Source: an uncultured Dongia sp.
GTDB lineage: Bacteria > Pseudomonadota > Alphaproteobacteria > Dongiales > Dongiaceae
Direction of reading: 5' to 3'
Assembly (NCBI RefSeq): GCF_936916975.1
Contig: NZ_CAKZGO010000026.1
Location: forward strand, 1-43,620
Length of the DNA stretch: 43,620 nt
A model generated the notes under the pieces. It was not told the DNA's origin and made no database searches. It saw nothing but the letters and a program-made list of their open reading frames with translations. Positions 26,732 to 34,461 of the stretch are shown here, piece by piece. Position 1 is the first letter of the stretch, and every line of letters begins with the position of its first letter. The translations under genes and the position numbers were made by a program.

Positions 26732-26775
26732 TTGACGCCTCGGCCGGTCGGCGGGACAATTATTTGCATACAAAT
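26732..26775 (+). promoter_or_regulatory. promoter and palindromic operator of the N-heterocycle operon
   Basis: TTGACG (26732-26737), a 17-base spacer and GACAAT (26755-26760) make a plausible promoter reading toward the FAD-subunit gene. One base after the -10 lies the perfect inverted repeat ATTTG-CATA-CAAAT (26762-26775), 67 bases before that gene. The same site also stands upstream of the divergent membrane-protein gene. Operator placement over the transcription start suits repression, plausibly by the operon's own MarR protein. Confidence 0.65.
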
Positions 26776-26842
26776 GAATTTGGTTCGGCCGATTTTGGCC
26801 AAACCATGCCTGATGTCGTCCTGTGAGAGGAATTCAGCCTGC

Positions 26843-27697
26843 ATGTTTCTGCAGCCGGCCACGTTGAACGCAGCCATTGATCTCCTCGCCCAGCATGGCG
26901 GCAAATTGCTCGCCGGCGGGACCGATATCTTCCCGGCCCTGGGCCAGACGGCGCTCGCCAGCCCGATGATCGACATTTCCCGGCTGCCGGAATTGTGCGC
27001 CATTACGACCGGCGCCGACACGATCCGGCTCGGCGCCGGCGCTACCTGGAGCGAGATCGTGGCAGCCCCCCTGCCCGCCGGCTTCGACGCGCTGAAGGCG
27101 GCGGCGCGGGAGATCGGCTCGATCCAGATCCAGAATCGCGGCACCATCGGCGGCAACCTGTGCAACGCCTCCCCCGCCGCCGACAGCGTGCCGCCCTTGC
27201 TGACACTGGATGCGCGGGTCGAGCTCGTATCGCCGCGCGGCATGCGCGAGATGCCGCTCTCCGCCTTCATTCGCGGCAACCGGCAGACGGCTTTGGCCGC
27301 CGACGAGATCGTGACGGCCGTGCTGGTGCCGCGCGAGAACGGCGATTTCATCAGTCATTTTTCCAAGCTTGGCGCTCGGCGCTACCTCGTGATCTCGATC
27401 GCGATGATCGCGGTCGCGCTGAAACGCGCCGCGGACGGGGCGATTGCGCAGGCACGCATCGCCATCGGGTCCTGCTCGGCGGTGGCCCTGCGCCTGCCGG
27501 AACTGGAAGCTGCATTAGTCGGTTGTCGCTCCGTCACCGATATCGCAACGCGCGTGACGATTGCTCGCCTCGGCGGGCTGTCGCCGATCGATGATGTCCG
27601 CGCGAGTGCCGGCTATCGGCGCGACGCGGCACTCATCCTCGTCCGCCGTGCGGTGCAGGATTGTTTTGAGAAGCGCACGGCGACGGTGGGGCGCTGA
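26843..27697 (+). CDS. molybdenum hydroxylase FAD-binding subunit (CoxM/XdhB-like)
   Basis: This 284-residue FAD subunit belongs to the xanthine dehydrogenase/CO dehydrogenase family. It carries electrons from the FeS clusters to an acceptor. FAD motifs are LLAGGTDIFP (residues 22-31) and TIGGNLCNASPAAD (101-114), and the C-terminal CO-dehydrogenase-flavoprotein-like domain follows. The ATG at 26843 gives the family opening. GAGAGG stands about 12 bases upstream. A start 10 codons earlier is possible. It is the first gene of the seven-gene operon, 2 bases before the FeS-Mo subunit. The 4Fe-4S insertion loop seen in 4-hydroxybenzoyl-CoA reductase is absent as far as I can see. Confidence 0.92.
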   Translation: MFLQPATLNAAIDLLAQHGGKLLAGGTDIFPALGQTALASPMIDISRLPELCAITTGADTIRLGAGATWSEIVAAPLPAGFDALKAAAREIGSIQIQNRGTIGGNLCNASPAADSVPPLLTLDARVELVSPRGMREMPLSAFIRGNRQTALAADEIVTAVLVPRENGDFISHFSKLGARRYLVISIAMIAVALKRAADGAIAQARIAIGSCSAVALRLPELEAALVGCRSVTDIATRVTIARLGGLSPIDDVRASAGYRRDAALILVRRAVQDCFEKRTATVGR

Positions 27698-27699
27698 TC

Positions 27700-30462
27700 A
27701 TGTTCGACACGCAGGCCGCCACTCCCTTCACTCTCAATGGCCACCCGGTCGAGGTCGCGGCACCCGCGGAATGGCGCCTCAGCCGCGTGCTGCGCGATGA
27801 ATTGGGTCTTGCTGGCACCAAGGTAGGCTGCGACGCCGGCGATTGCGGCGCCTGCACGGTGCTGGTGGATGGTGAGACGGCCTGCGCCTGCCTGATGGCG
27901 CTGGGCCAGGTTGCCGGGCGCGCGGTCACGACGATCGAAGGGCTGCCGGCGGCATCGCCCATCACGCGCGATTTGCAGCAGAGCTTCCTGCGCCATGGCG
28001 CGGCGCAGTGCGGGATCTGCACGCCGGGTATGCTGGTGGCGGCAACGGCTCTGCTCGGGCGCAATGCGTCGCCGAGCGAAGAGGCCGTACAGGATGCCCT
28101 GGGCGGTGTGCTATGCCGCTGCACCGGCTATCGCAAGATCATCGCAGCGGTGATGGATGTCGGCAGTCCGGTTGCGGCGGTGGCGCGGCCATTGGCAGGC
28201 AAAGCGGTGGGTGCGCGCATCGACCGGCTGGACGGCCAGCGCAAGGTCGACGGCACCGATGTCTTCGGCGCTGATTCGCATCCCCATGATGCGCTGTTGC
28301 TGCGCGCGATCCGCACGCCGTTCCATCACGGGCGGTTCAAGCTGGGCGATCTCAAGGCCTATCTGCGCGACAATCCGGGCATCGTGCGGATCTTCACCGC
28401 CGCTGACGTGCCGGGGGAGAATTGTTTTGGCGTGATCGGTCCCTTTGCCGACCAGCCGGTCTTTGCCGTGGATGAGACGCGCTTTCGCGGCGAGGCGGTG
28501 GCCGCCGTGGTCGGCGAGGCCAAGGCGATCGAGGCGCTCGATCTCAAAAAATTCCCAGTGAGCTGGGAAGAACTGCCGGCGCACCTCACCCTCGGTGCGG
28601 CCTTGGCCGACAAGGCATCGCTGGTGCATGAGGCGCGCACGGACAATATCCTGGTGCGCGGCCGCGTGGTGCGGGGCGATATCGACGCGGCATTGGCGCA
28701 ATCCGATGCGGTGGTCGAGGGCGTTTTCGAGACCGGCTTTGTCGAGCATGCCTATATTGAACCCGAAGCCGGCATCGCGCACCGTGTGGGCGACCGGATG
28801 GAGGTTCAGGCCTGCACCCAGGCACCCTATATGGACCGCGATGACGTTGCGAAGATCCTGGGCATTCCCTTGGATGCTGTGCGGATCATCCCGACTGCGG
28901 TCGGCGGCGGATTCGGTTCCAAGCTCGATCTCTCCGTGCAGCCCTTCATCGCGGTCGCGGCCTGGCATCTCAAGCAGCCGGTGCGCATGGTCTATTCGCG
29001 CGCTGAGTCGATTTCGACCACGACCAAGCGCCATCCCGGCCGTATGCAAGTGCGGGTCGGCGCCACGAAAGACGGTCAGTTGACCGGCATGGATTTCAGC
29101 GGCGATTTCAATACCGGCGCCTATGCATCGTTTGGGCCGACGGTCGCGAACCGCGTGCCGGTCCACGCTTCCGGTCCCTATTTCATGCCGGCTTACCGCG
29201 CGCTGACGCGGGCGGTGCATACCCATGTCGTGCCGGCCGGCGCGTTCCGCGGGTTCGGCGTGCCGCAGGCCGGCATCGCGCAGGAACAGCTCTATGACAT
29301 GCTGGCCGAGAAGCTGGGCATCGACAAACTGCAGTTTAGGACTCAGAACGCGCTTCGTCCGGACCAGCCGACGGTGACCGGGCAGGTGCTGGGTGCCGGA
29401 ACCGGTATCCGTGCGTGCTTCGAAAGCCTCGAGCCGCATTGGCAGCGTGCACTGAAAGAGGCGGCTGCCGCGAATGCGCAAGCACCGGCGGACTCACCGC
29501 TGCGCCGCGGCGTCGGTATTGCCGGCATGTGGTATGGCTGCGGCAACACGTCATTGGCCAATCCGTCGACGATCCGATTGGGGTTGAAGGCCGATGGCCG
29601 TCTGGCACTTCACCAGGGGGCGGTCGATATCGGGCAAGGGTCCAACACCGTCATCACGCAGCTCTGCGCCGATGCCGTGGGCGCGCAGATCGACAGCATC
29701 GATCTCATCTCGGCCGATACTGATTTGACGCCCGATTGCGGCAAGACTTCCGCGTCGCGTCAGACCTTCATCACCGGCAAGGCCGCTCAACTGGCAGGCG
29801 AAGCGTTGCGACGGCAGATTCTGCGGCTTGCCAATGCCGGTGCCGATGCCGCCTTGAGTTTCCGACCAGGCAAGGTCGTCGTGCAGGATGGCGGCATCGC
29901 GCATCAGATTGAGCTTAGCTCCTTGCCCCGCGATGCGCGCGGCTATGTGCTGGCGGCGGAGGAGACCTTCGATGCGCCGACCACGTCGCTCGATGCCGAC
30001 GGTCAGGGCGCGCCTTACGCGGTCTATGGATTCGGCGCGCATATGGTGGAACTCACCGTCGATGTCGAATTGGGGCTGGTCAAGCTGCTGAAGATCACCG
30101 CCGCCCATGATGTCGGCCGCGCCGTCAATCCGACGCTCATTGAAGGGCAGATCGAGGGCGGCATCGCACAGGGTATCGGCCTCGCCTTGCTGGAGGAGTT
30201 TCATCCCGGCCGTGGCGAGAATCTGCACGATTATCTCATCCCTACGATCGGCGATGTGCCGGTGGTGGAATCGATCCTCATTGAGGACGCGTCGCCGGTG
30301 GGGCCGTTCGGCGCGAAGGGCATCGGCGAGCAGGCGCTCATTCCCACCGCACCAGCAATCCTCAATGCCATTGCACATGCGACCGGCGCGCGGCTGCACC
30401 GGATTCCAGCGACGCCGGACCGGATCCTGGCCGCCATCAAGGAGGCCGCCCATGAGGGATGA
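27700..30462 (+). CDS. molybdenum hydroxylase, fused [2Fe-2S] and molybdopterin subunit
   Basis: This 920-residue protein fuses the two remaining parts of a xanthine-dehydrogenase-family hydroxylase. Residues 1-160 hold both [2Fe-2S] sites: Cys44, Cys49, Cys52, Cys64, then Cys104, Cys107, Cys139, Cys141. Residues of about 175-920 are the molybdopterin domain with GGGFGSKLD, GAFRGFGVPQAG and the catalytic Glu877 in AKGIGEQAL. The enzyme would hydroxylate an electron-poor N-heterocycle next to nitrogen using water. Together with the FAD subunit it is complete. The next gene, a 6-hydroxynicotinate-reductase-like protein, makes nicotinate or a similar ring the leading substrate, but purines or other azaarenes remain possible. 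The reading frame is intact. Confidence 0.92.
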   Translation: MFDTQAATPFTLNGHPVEVAAPAEWRLSRVLRDELGLAGTKVGCDAGDCGACTVLVDGETACACLMALGQVAGRAVTTIEGLPAASPITRDLQQSFLRHGAAQCGICTPGMLVAATALLGRNASPSEEAVQDALGGVLCRCTGYRKIIAAVMDVGSPVAAVARPLAGKAVGARIDRLDGQRKVDGTDVFGADSHPHDALLLRAIRTPFHHGRFKLGDLKAYLRDNPGIVRIFTAADVPGENCFGVIGPFADQPVFAVDETRFRGEAVAAVVGEAKAIEALDLKKFPVSWEELPAHLTLGAALADKASLVHEARTDNILVRGRVVRGDIDAALAQSDAVVEGVFETGFVEHAYIEPEAGIAHRVGDRMEVQACTQAPYMDRDDVAKILGIPLDAVRIIPTAVGGGFGSKLDLSVQPFIAVAAWHLKQPVRMVYSRAESISTTTKRHPGRMQVRVGATKDGQLTGMDFSGDFNTGAYASFGPTVANRVPVHASGPYFMPAYRALTRAVHTHVVPAGAFRGFGVPQAGIAQEQLYDMLAEKLGIDKLQFRTQNALRPDQPTVTGQVLGAGTGIRACFESLEPHWQRALKEAAAANAQAPADSPLRRGVGIAGMWYGCGNTSLANPSTIRLGLKADGRLALHQGAVDIGQGSNTVITQLCADAVGAQIDSIDLISADTDLTPDCGKTSASRQTFITGKAAQLAGEALRRQILRLANAGADAALSFRPGKVVVQDGGIAHQIELSSLPRDARGYVLAAEETFDAPTTSLDADGQGAPYAVYGFGAHMVELTVDVELGLVKLLKITAAHDVGRAVNPTLIEGQIEGGIAQGIGLALLEEFHPGRGENLHDYLIPTIGDVPVVESILIEDASPVGPFGAKGIGEQALIPTAPAILNAIAHATGARLHRIPATPDRILAAIKEAAHEG

Positions 30463-31954
30463 CACGGTAACGGAGGCCTCCGCCGGCGATGTCGGTCCCA
30501 AGGTCGTCGATGGCAAGATCCGTTGCGACGCGTGTCCGGTGCTCTGCTACATCCGCGACGGCATGACTGGCGCCTGCGACCGCTACGCCAATCGCGGTGG
30601 CGAATTGATGCGGGTCGATCCGCATATCGTACTGGGTCAGGCCGTGGTGCCGTTCGGCCAAAGCGCCAAGGATTGGGATGGCGACATCCTCAATGGCGGC
30701 GGCACCTTCGTGACCGCGATCGGGGCCGGCACCACCTATCCCGATTACAAGCCGGCGCCGTTCATCGTCGCCTCGGAAGTGGACGGCGTCGATATGGTCA
30801 CCGTGGTGACAGAGGGCATATTCAGCTATTGCGGCGTCAAAATCAAAATCGACACCGACCGGTTCTTAGGCGCAGAGCAGGCCGTGGTGCGCGCGCAAGG
30901 TGAGGCGGTCGGCCATGTGACGACCGGCGAATACGGCTCGCAGATGCTCTCGCTGGGTGGCGTCCATCATCTGACCGGCGGCTCGAAGAAAGAGGGCCGC
31001 GTCACCTGCGATACTCTGCTGGCGCTTTGCAACAAGCAACCCGTCGAACTTGTGATTGACGGCGGATCGACCGTCATCGTCGAGGCAGGCAAGGCGCCGA
31101 TCGTCAATGGGGTGCCGGAAGAACGCATGCGCGTCGGCTGCGGCTCCGCCACCATCGGCATGTTCGCCAAGCAATGGCAGGGGAAGGTCGATGAGGTGGT
31201 GGTGGTCGACGACCACATCACCGGCGTTCTTTCCGAACATCAGGCCGGCAAGCTGCTGGGCATTCCCGATACTGGCATCAAGATGCGCGGGAGGCGATCG
31301 ACGCCCGGCCGCTATTTCCAGGTGGCCGAACCCGGGACGGGCTGGGGCGGCACCGATATCTCCGACCCGCTCGCCATCCTGCAGCCGTTCGACGGCAAAG
31401 TGGCGCGACCGGGCATGACCATGCTGATGGTCAGCACCACCGGCGAGCATGCGGCTTATTTTGAATTGGATGCCGAGTTGAAGCCGGTGGAGCGCGCGCT
31501 GCCGCAGCTGCTGCAGGAGTCGGTTGCGCGCATCCAGGAGAATTGCGAACCGGCCATGTGCACCGTTTTGTTCATGGGCGGGGCCGGCGGCTCCTTGCGT
31601 GCCGGCGTCACCGAAAATCCGGTGCGGCTCACGCAATCGGTGAAGCGCGCCCTCACTTATGTCAGCTGTGGCGGAGCACCCGCCTATATCTGGCCCGGTG
31701 GCGGAATCACCATCATGGTCGATGTGACCTTGCTGCCGCAGAACGCCTTCGGCTATGTGCCGACCCCGGCGCTGGTGGCGCCGATCGAGTTCACCCTGCG
31801 GCTTTCCGATTACGCAGCCTTGGGCGGACATATGGATTATGTGCAACGCTTGTCAACGTTCGCTACCGATGGGTCCAGGCGCCAGCGGGTGACGCGGCAT
31901 GAAGAAGCGCCCTGGCCCCTCACCTTCCACAACCGGTCGGAGCGCGTACTTTGA
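30452..31954 (+). CDS. 6-hydroxynicotinate-reductase-like iron-sulfur protein
   Basis: This 500-residue protein resembles proteins annotated as 6-hydroxynicotinate reductase (Hnr), which in Eubacterium barkeri reduces 6-hydroxynicotinate to 1,4,5,6-tetrahydro-6-oxonicotinate. The N-terminus has four cysteines (Cys25, Cys28, Cys32, Cys42 in CDACPVLC and GACDRY) suited to a [4Fe-4S] cluster. The rest has many conserved glycine-rich segments (GEYGSQMLSLGGVHHLTGG, GCGSATIGMF) that I cannot assign to a standard fold. Size matches Hnr at about 53 kDa. The start at 30452 follows AAGGAGG and overlaps the hydroxylase gene by 11 bases. In an aerobic-type alphaproteobacterium this implies a reductive ring-dearomatising route. 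The reaction is inferred from family resemblance. Confidence 0.8.
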   Translation: MRDDTVTEASAGDVGPKVVDGKIRCDACPVLCYIRDGMTGACDRYANRGGELMRVDPHIVLGQAVVPFGQSAKDWDGDILNGGGTFVTAIGAGTTYPDYKPAPFIVASEVDGVDMVTVVTEGIFSYCGVKIKIDTDRFLGAEQAVVRAQGEAVGHVTTGEYGSQMLSLGGVHHLTGGSKKEGRVTCDTLLALCNKQPVELVIDGGSTVIVEAGKAPIVNGVPEERMRVGCGSATIGMFAKQWQGKVDEVVVVDDHITGVLSEHQAGKLLGIPDTGIKMRGRRSTPGRYFQVAEPGTGWGGTDISDPLAILQPFDGKVARPGMTMLMVSTTGEHAAYFELDAELKPVERALPQLLQESVARIQENCEPAMCTVLFMGGAGGSLRAGVTENPVRLTQSVKRALTYVSCGGAPAYIWPGGGITIMVDVTLLPQNAFGYVPTPALVAPIEFTLRLSDYAALGGHMDYVQRLSTFATDGSRRQRVTRHEEAPWPLTFHNRSERVL

Positions 31955-32853
31955 GCGCGCGGCAGCAAGTGAGGCTGCTGCCCGATGGGCGCCGCCTGCA
32001 TCTGCACGATGGGCCGATCGACCTCATCATTTGCGCTGACGGCGACGCGCAGAATGTGGCGCGCGCCTATGATGCCGCGGCGACACGCTTTGCAACCTTG
32101 CTCGATGAATTGTGCGCGGAACTTTCTTTGCTTCGCCAGGCTGTGACGCAGGACAGCCAGCGACCGCAAGGCACTGTGGCAGCGCGCATGTTCGGGGCCG
32201 CCCAGCCTTATGCCAGCCGGCATTTCGTGACGCCCATGGTGGCCGTGGCCGGTGCCGGCGCTGAGGCAATCCTGGTGGCGATGACAACTGCCGCGCCCCT
32301 CAGCCGTGCCTATGTCAACAATGGCGGTGACATCGCGCTGCATCTGGCCGATGGCGCCAGTTTCGAGATCGGCATGGTGGACCGACCCGACAAGGCGCAG
32401 CTGTTCGGCAAACTCACCATCACGAGCCGTGATCCGATCCGCGGCATTGCCACCAGCGGCCGGCATGGCCGCAGCTTTTCGCTCGGCATCGCCGATGCAG
32501 TGACGGTGCTGGCCGAGGACGCGCCAACTGCCGATGCCGCCGCCACAATGATTGCCAACGCCATCGACCTGCCGGGGCATCCAGCCATCCTGCGCGTGCC
32601 CGCCAATGAGCTGCAGCCGGACAGCGACCTTGGATCGCTGCTGGTCACACGGTCGGTCGGTCGCCTGTCGGATGTCGAGATCACGCGCGCCTTGGCCCGC
32701 GGCGCCGATTATGCCGAAAGCTTGCTGGAGAATGGGCGCATACAGGCCGCCGCTCTCCATCTTGCCGGCCAGACCAGACTCGTTCACGCATCACCCGGTT
32801 TGATGATGCCGATCCATCGCCAGAAGGAAGCCCAGATCCATGCCGCAAGTTGA
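31951..32853 (+). CDS. UPF0280 family protein (ApbE-like fold)
   Basis: This 300-residue UPF0280 member is related to the ApbE flavin transferase superfamily. The ApbE-like features YVNNGGDIALHL (Asn123-Asp127 core) and GIADAVTVLAEDAPTADAAAT (residues 179-199) are present. There is no signal peptide, so it acts in the cytoplasm, unlike periplasmic ApbE. The start is TTG at 31951, overlapping the previous stop as TTGA, with GGAG 8 bases upstream. No ATG is suitably placed. Its tight coupling to the Hnr-like gene suggests it matures or assists that protein, for instance by flavin attachment. That is inference, as the biochemical function of UPF0280 is not known to me. Confidence 0.85.
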   Translation: MSARQQVRLLPDGRRLHLHDGPIDLIICADGDAQNVARAYDAAATRFATLLDELCAELSLLRQAVTQDSQRPQGTVAARMFGAAQPYASRHFVTPMVAVAGAGAEAILVAMTTAAPLSRAYVNNGGDIALHLADGASFEIGMVDRPDKAQLFGKLTITSRDPIRGIATSGRHGRSFSLGIADAVTVLAEDAPTADAAATMIANAIDLPGHPAILRVPANELQPDSDLGSLLVTRSVGRLSDVEITRALARGADYAESLLENGRIQAAALHLAGQTRLVHASPGLMMPIHRQKEAQIHAAS

Positions 32854-33424
32854 GATTCGCAAACGCCTGATCTCGGTCGAGGAGATCTTTCACGAAGGTG
32901 GCCCGCGCGCCGAGACACCGCTGCGCCGCGTCTCCGCCGTCGTCGTGATCCGCAATCCCTTCGCCGGCCGCTATGTCGAAGATATCGCCGGCTTCATGGA
33001 TGATCTGACGCCGCTGGGCCTCGCCATGGCGAGGGACATGGTGGCCGCCCTGGGCGGCGATCCGAAGATCGTACAAGGTTATGGCAAGGGTGCTATCGCC
33101 GGGTCCGCCGGCGAGGCGGAGCATGCAGCACTCTGGCATGTGCCCGGCGGCTATGCCATGCGCGAGGTGCTGGGCGATACCAAAGCCATCGTCGCCTCAA
33201 CCAAAAAGGTGGGCGGTCCGGGCACGCGGCTCGATGTGCCGGTGACGCATATCAACGCATCTTATGTCCGCAGCCATTTCGATGCGATGGAAGTGGGCCT
33301 CACCGACGCCCCGCGGGCAGATGAATTGCTGTTGGCCCTGGTCATGACGACGGGATCGCGCATCCATGCGCGCGTCGGTGGCCTCAAGGCCGGCGAGATC
33401 AAGGGAGAGGATGGATTGCGATGA
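32840..33424 (+). CDS. DUF1185 (amino acid synthesis family) protein, copy 1
   Basis: This 194-residue member of PF06684 belongs to a family with a chorismate-mutase-like fold in solved structures and no settled reaction. Conserved family segments are RNPFAGRYVED, GYGKGAI, KKVGGPGTRLDVP and SYVRSHFDAMEV. The ATG at 32840 has AAGGAAG upstream and overlaps the UPF0280 gene by 14 bases. The next gene is a clear paralogue of the same length, so the two probably form a heteromer or act on successive ring intermediates. The family name amino acid synthesis is not informative here. Confidence 0.88.
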   Translation: MPQVEIRKRLISVEEIFHEGGPRAETPLRRVSAVVVIRNPFAGRYVEDIAGFMDDLTPLGLAMARDMVAALGGDPKIVQGYGKGAIAGSAGEAEHAALWHVPGGYAMREVLGDTKAIVASTKKVGGPGTRLDVPVTHINASYVRSHFDAMEVGLTDAPRADELLLALVMTTGSRIHARVGGLKAGEIKGEDGLR

Positions 33425-34005
33425 AAGCCGAGATCAGGAAAATTGTCACCTTTGTCGAAGAAACGCATCGCGAGATGGATCGCGGCATCACTCCGCCGAC
33501 CCGGCGCGCGGCGGCGGTTGCGATCATCACCAATCCCTTTGCCGGAAAATATGTCGAGGATTTGACGCCGCTCATGGATATCGGCGTGGAGCTTGGTGCC
33601 TTGCTGGCCGCGAAAGCGGTGGCAGCCCTCGGCATCGATGGTGGCAAGGCCGAGAGCTACGGCAAGGCTGCGGCGGTGGGCGAGAATGGCGAGCTGGAAC
33701 ATGCCGCCGCCATCCTGCATCCGAAGCTTGGCACACCGGTGCGCAAGGTGTTGGAAAAGGGCGCTGCCCTCATCCCTTCCTCCAAGAAGCGGGGCGGGCC
33801 AGGTGTGGCGCTCGACATTCCCTTGGGCCACAAGGACGCCGCTTATGTGCGCAGCCATTTCGATGGCATGGAGGTGCGCGTCAACGATGCACCCCGGGCG
33901 AACGAGATCATGGTGGCCGTGGCCGTCACCGATAGTGGGCGACCGCTGCCACGTGTGGGTGGTCTCACCAAGGATCAGATCAAGGGCGAGGATGGATTGC
34001 GCTGA
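33421..34005 (+). CDS. DUF1185 (amino acid synthesis family) protein, copy 2
   Basis: This second 194-residue PF06684 protein shares with copy 1 TNPFAGKYVED, SYGKAAAV, KKRGGPGVALDIP, AYVRSHFDGMEV and the identical C-terminus IKGEDGLR. Overlap with copy 1 is ATGA and with marR TGATG, so the three are translationally coupled. The two copies differ most in residues 85-115, which could mark different ligands. Tandem pairs suggest an alpha/beta complex. The function is unknown beyond its presence in a ring-degradation operon. Confidence 0.88.
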   Translation: MKAEIRKIVTFVEETHREMDRGITPPTRRAAAVAIITNPFAGKYVEDLTPLMDIGVELGALLAAKAVAALGIDGGKAESYGKAAAVGENGELEHAAAILHPKLGTPVRKVLEKGAALIPSSKKRGGPGVALDIPLGHKDAAYVRSHFDGMEVRVNDAPRANEIMVAVAVTDSGRPLPRVGGLTKDQIKGEDGLR

Positions 34006-34451
34006 TGGCAATTCAACCGCGCCAAAAGCCCGAGACTGTGTCGACGCAATATGCGCTGGATGACCAGATCGGATTCATCTTGCGCAAGGTCAGCCAGCGT
34101 CATACCGCGATTTTCGCCGCGGCCTTTCCGGATCTCACCGCCCCGCAATGGGCAACCTTGGCCAAGCTCTATGAAAGCGGCCCCACCTCGCAGAACCAGC
34201 TCGGCCGCCTGGTGGCGCTCGATGCCGCCACGATCAAAGGGGTGGTCGACAGGCTCGGTGCGCGCGGCCTCACCATGACAGCGCCGGACCCGGCCGATGC
34301 ACGGCGCGTCGTCGTGGCCCTGACCGAGGCCGGTCGCAAGGAAGCAGAACGCGGCTTCCCCGTCGCCGAAGCGGTGACAGTGGAGACGCTGGCGGCGCTG
34401 AGTGTCGAGGAACGCGCGCAGCTTGTGCAGTTGTTGAAGGCGCTGGAGTAG
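34005..34451 (+). CDS. MarR-family transcriptional regulator
   Basis: This 148-residue MarR regulator has a winged helix-turn-helix (about residues 45-110: LTAPQWATLAKL, TSQNQLGRLVALDAATIKGVVDRL and wing DPADARRVVVALTEAGR). It is the last gene of the catabolic operon, sharing one base with the preceding stop. MarR proteins NicR and BpsR control nicotinate catabolism in other bacteria and respond to 6-hydroxynicotinate, so a matching role here is plausible. The two 14-bp palindromes at 25164-25177 and 26762-26775 are its best candidate operators, which would make the operon autoregulated. Ligand and sites are inference. Confidence 0.92.
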   Translation: MAIQPRQKPETVSTQYALDDQIGFILRKVSQRHTAIFAAAFPDLTAPQWATLAKLYESGPTSQNQLGRLVALDAATIKGVVDRLGARGLTMTAPDPADARRVVVALTEAGRKEAERGFPVAEAVTVETLAALSVEERAQLVQLLKALE

Positions 34452-34461
34452 CAGCGCCCCT

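Noticed and set aside
25931-26842. Extended start making a 588-residue molybdenum hydroxylase FAD subunit
   Set aside because: The extension is antisense to the membrane-protein gene and crosses the operator. The FAD-domain opening begins at 26843.
28111-29481. 456-codon open frame on the minus strand
   Set aside because: It is fully antisense to the FeS-Mo subunit gene, a common effect of high GC third-position bias, with no family motifs.
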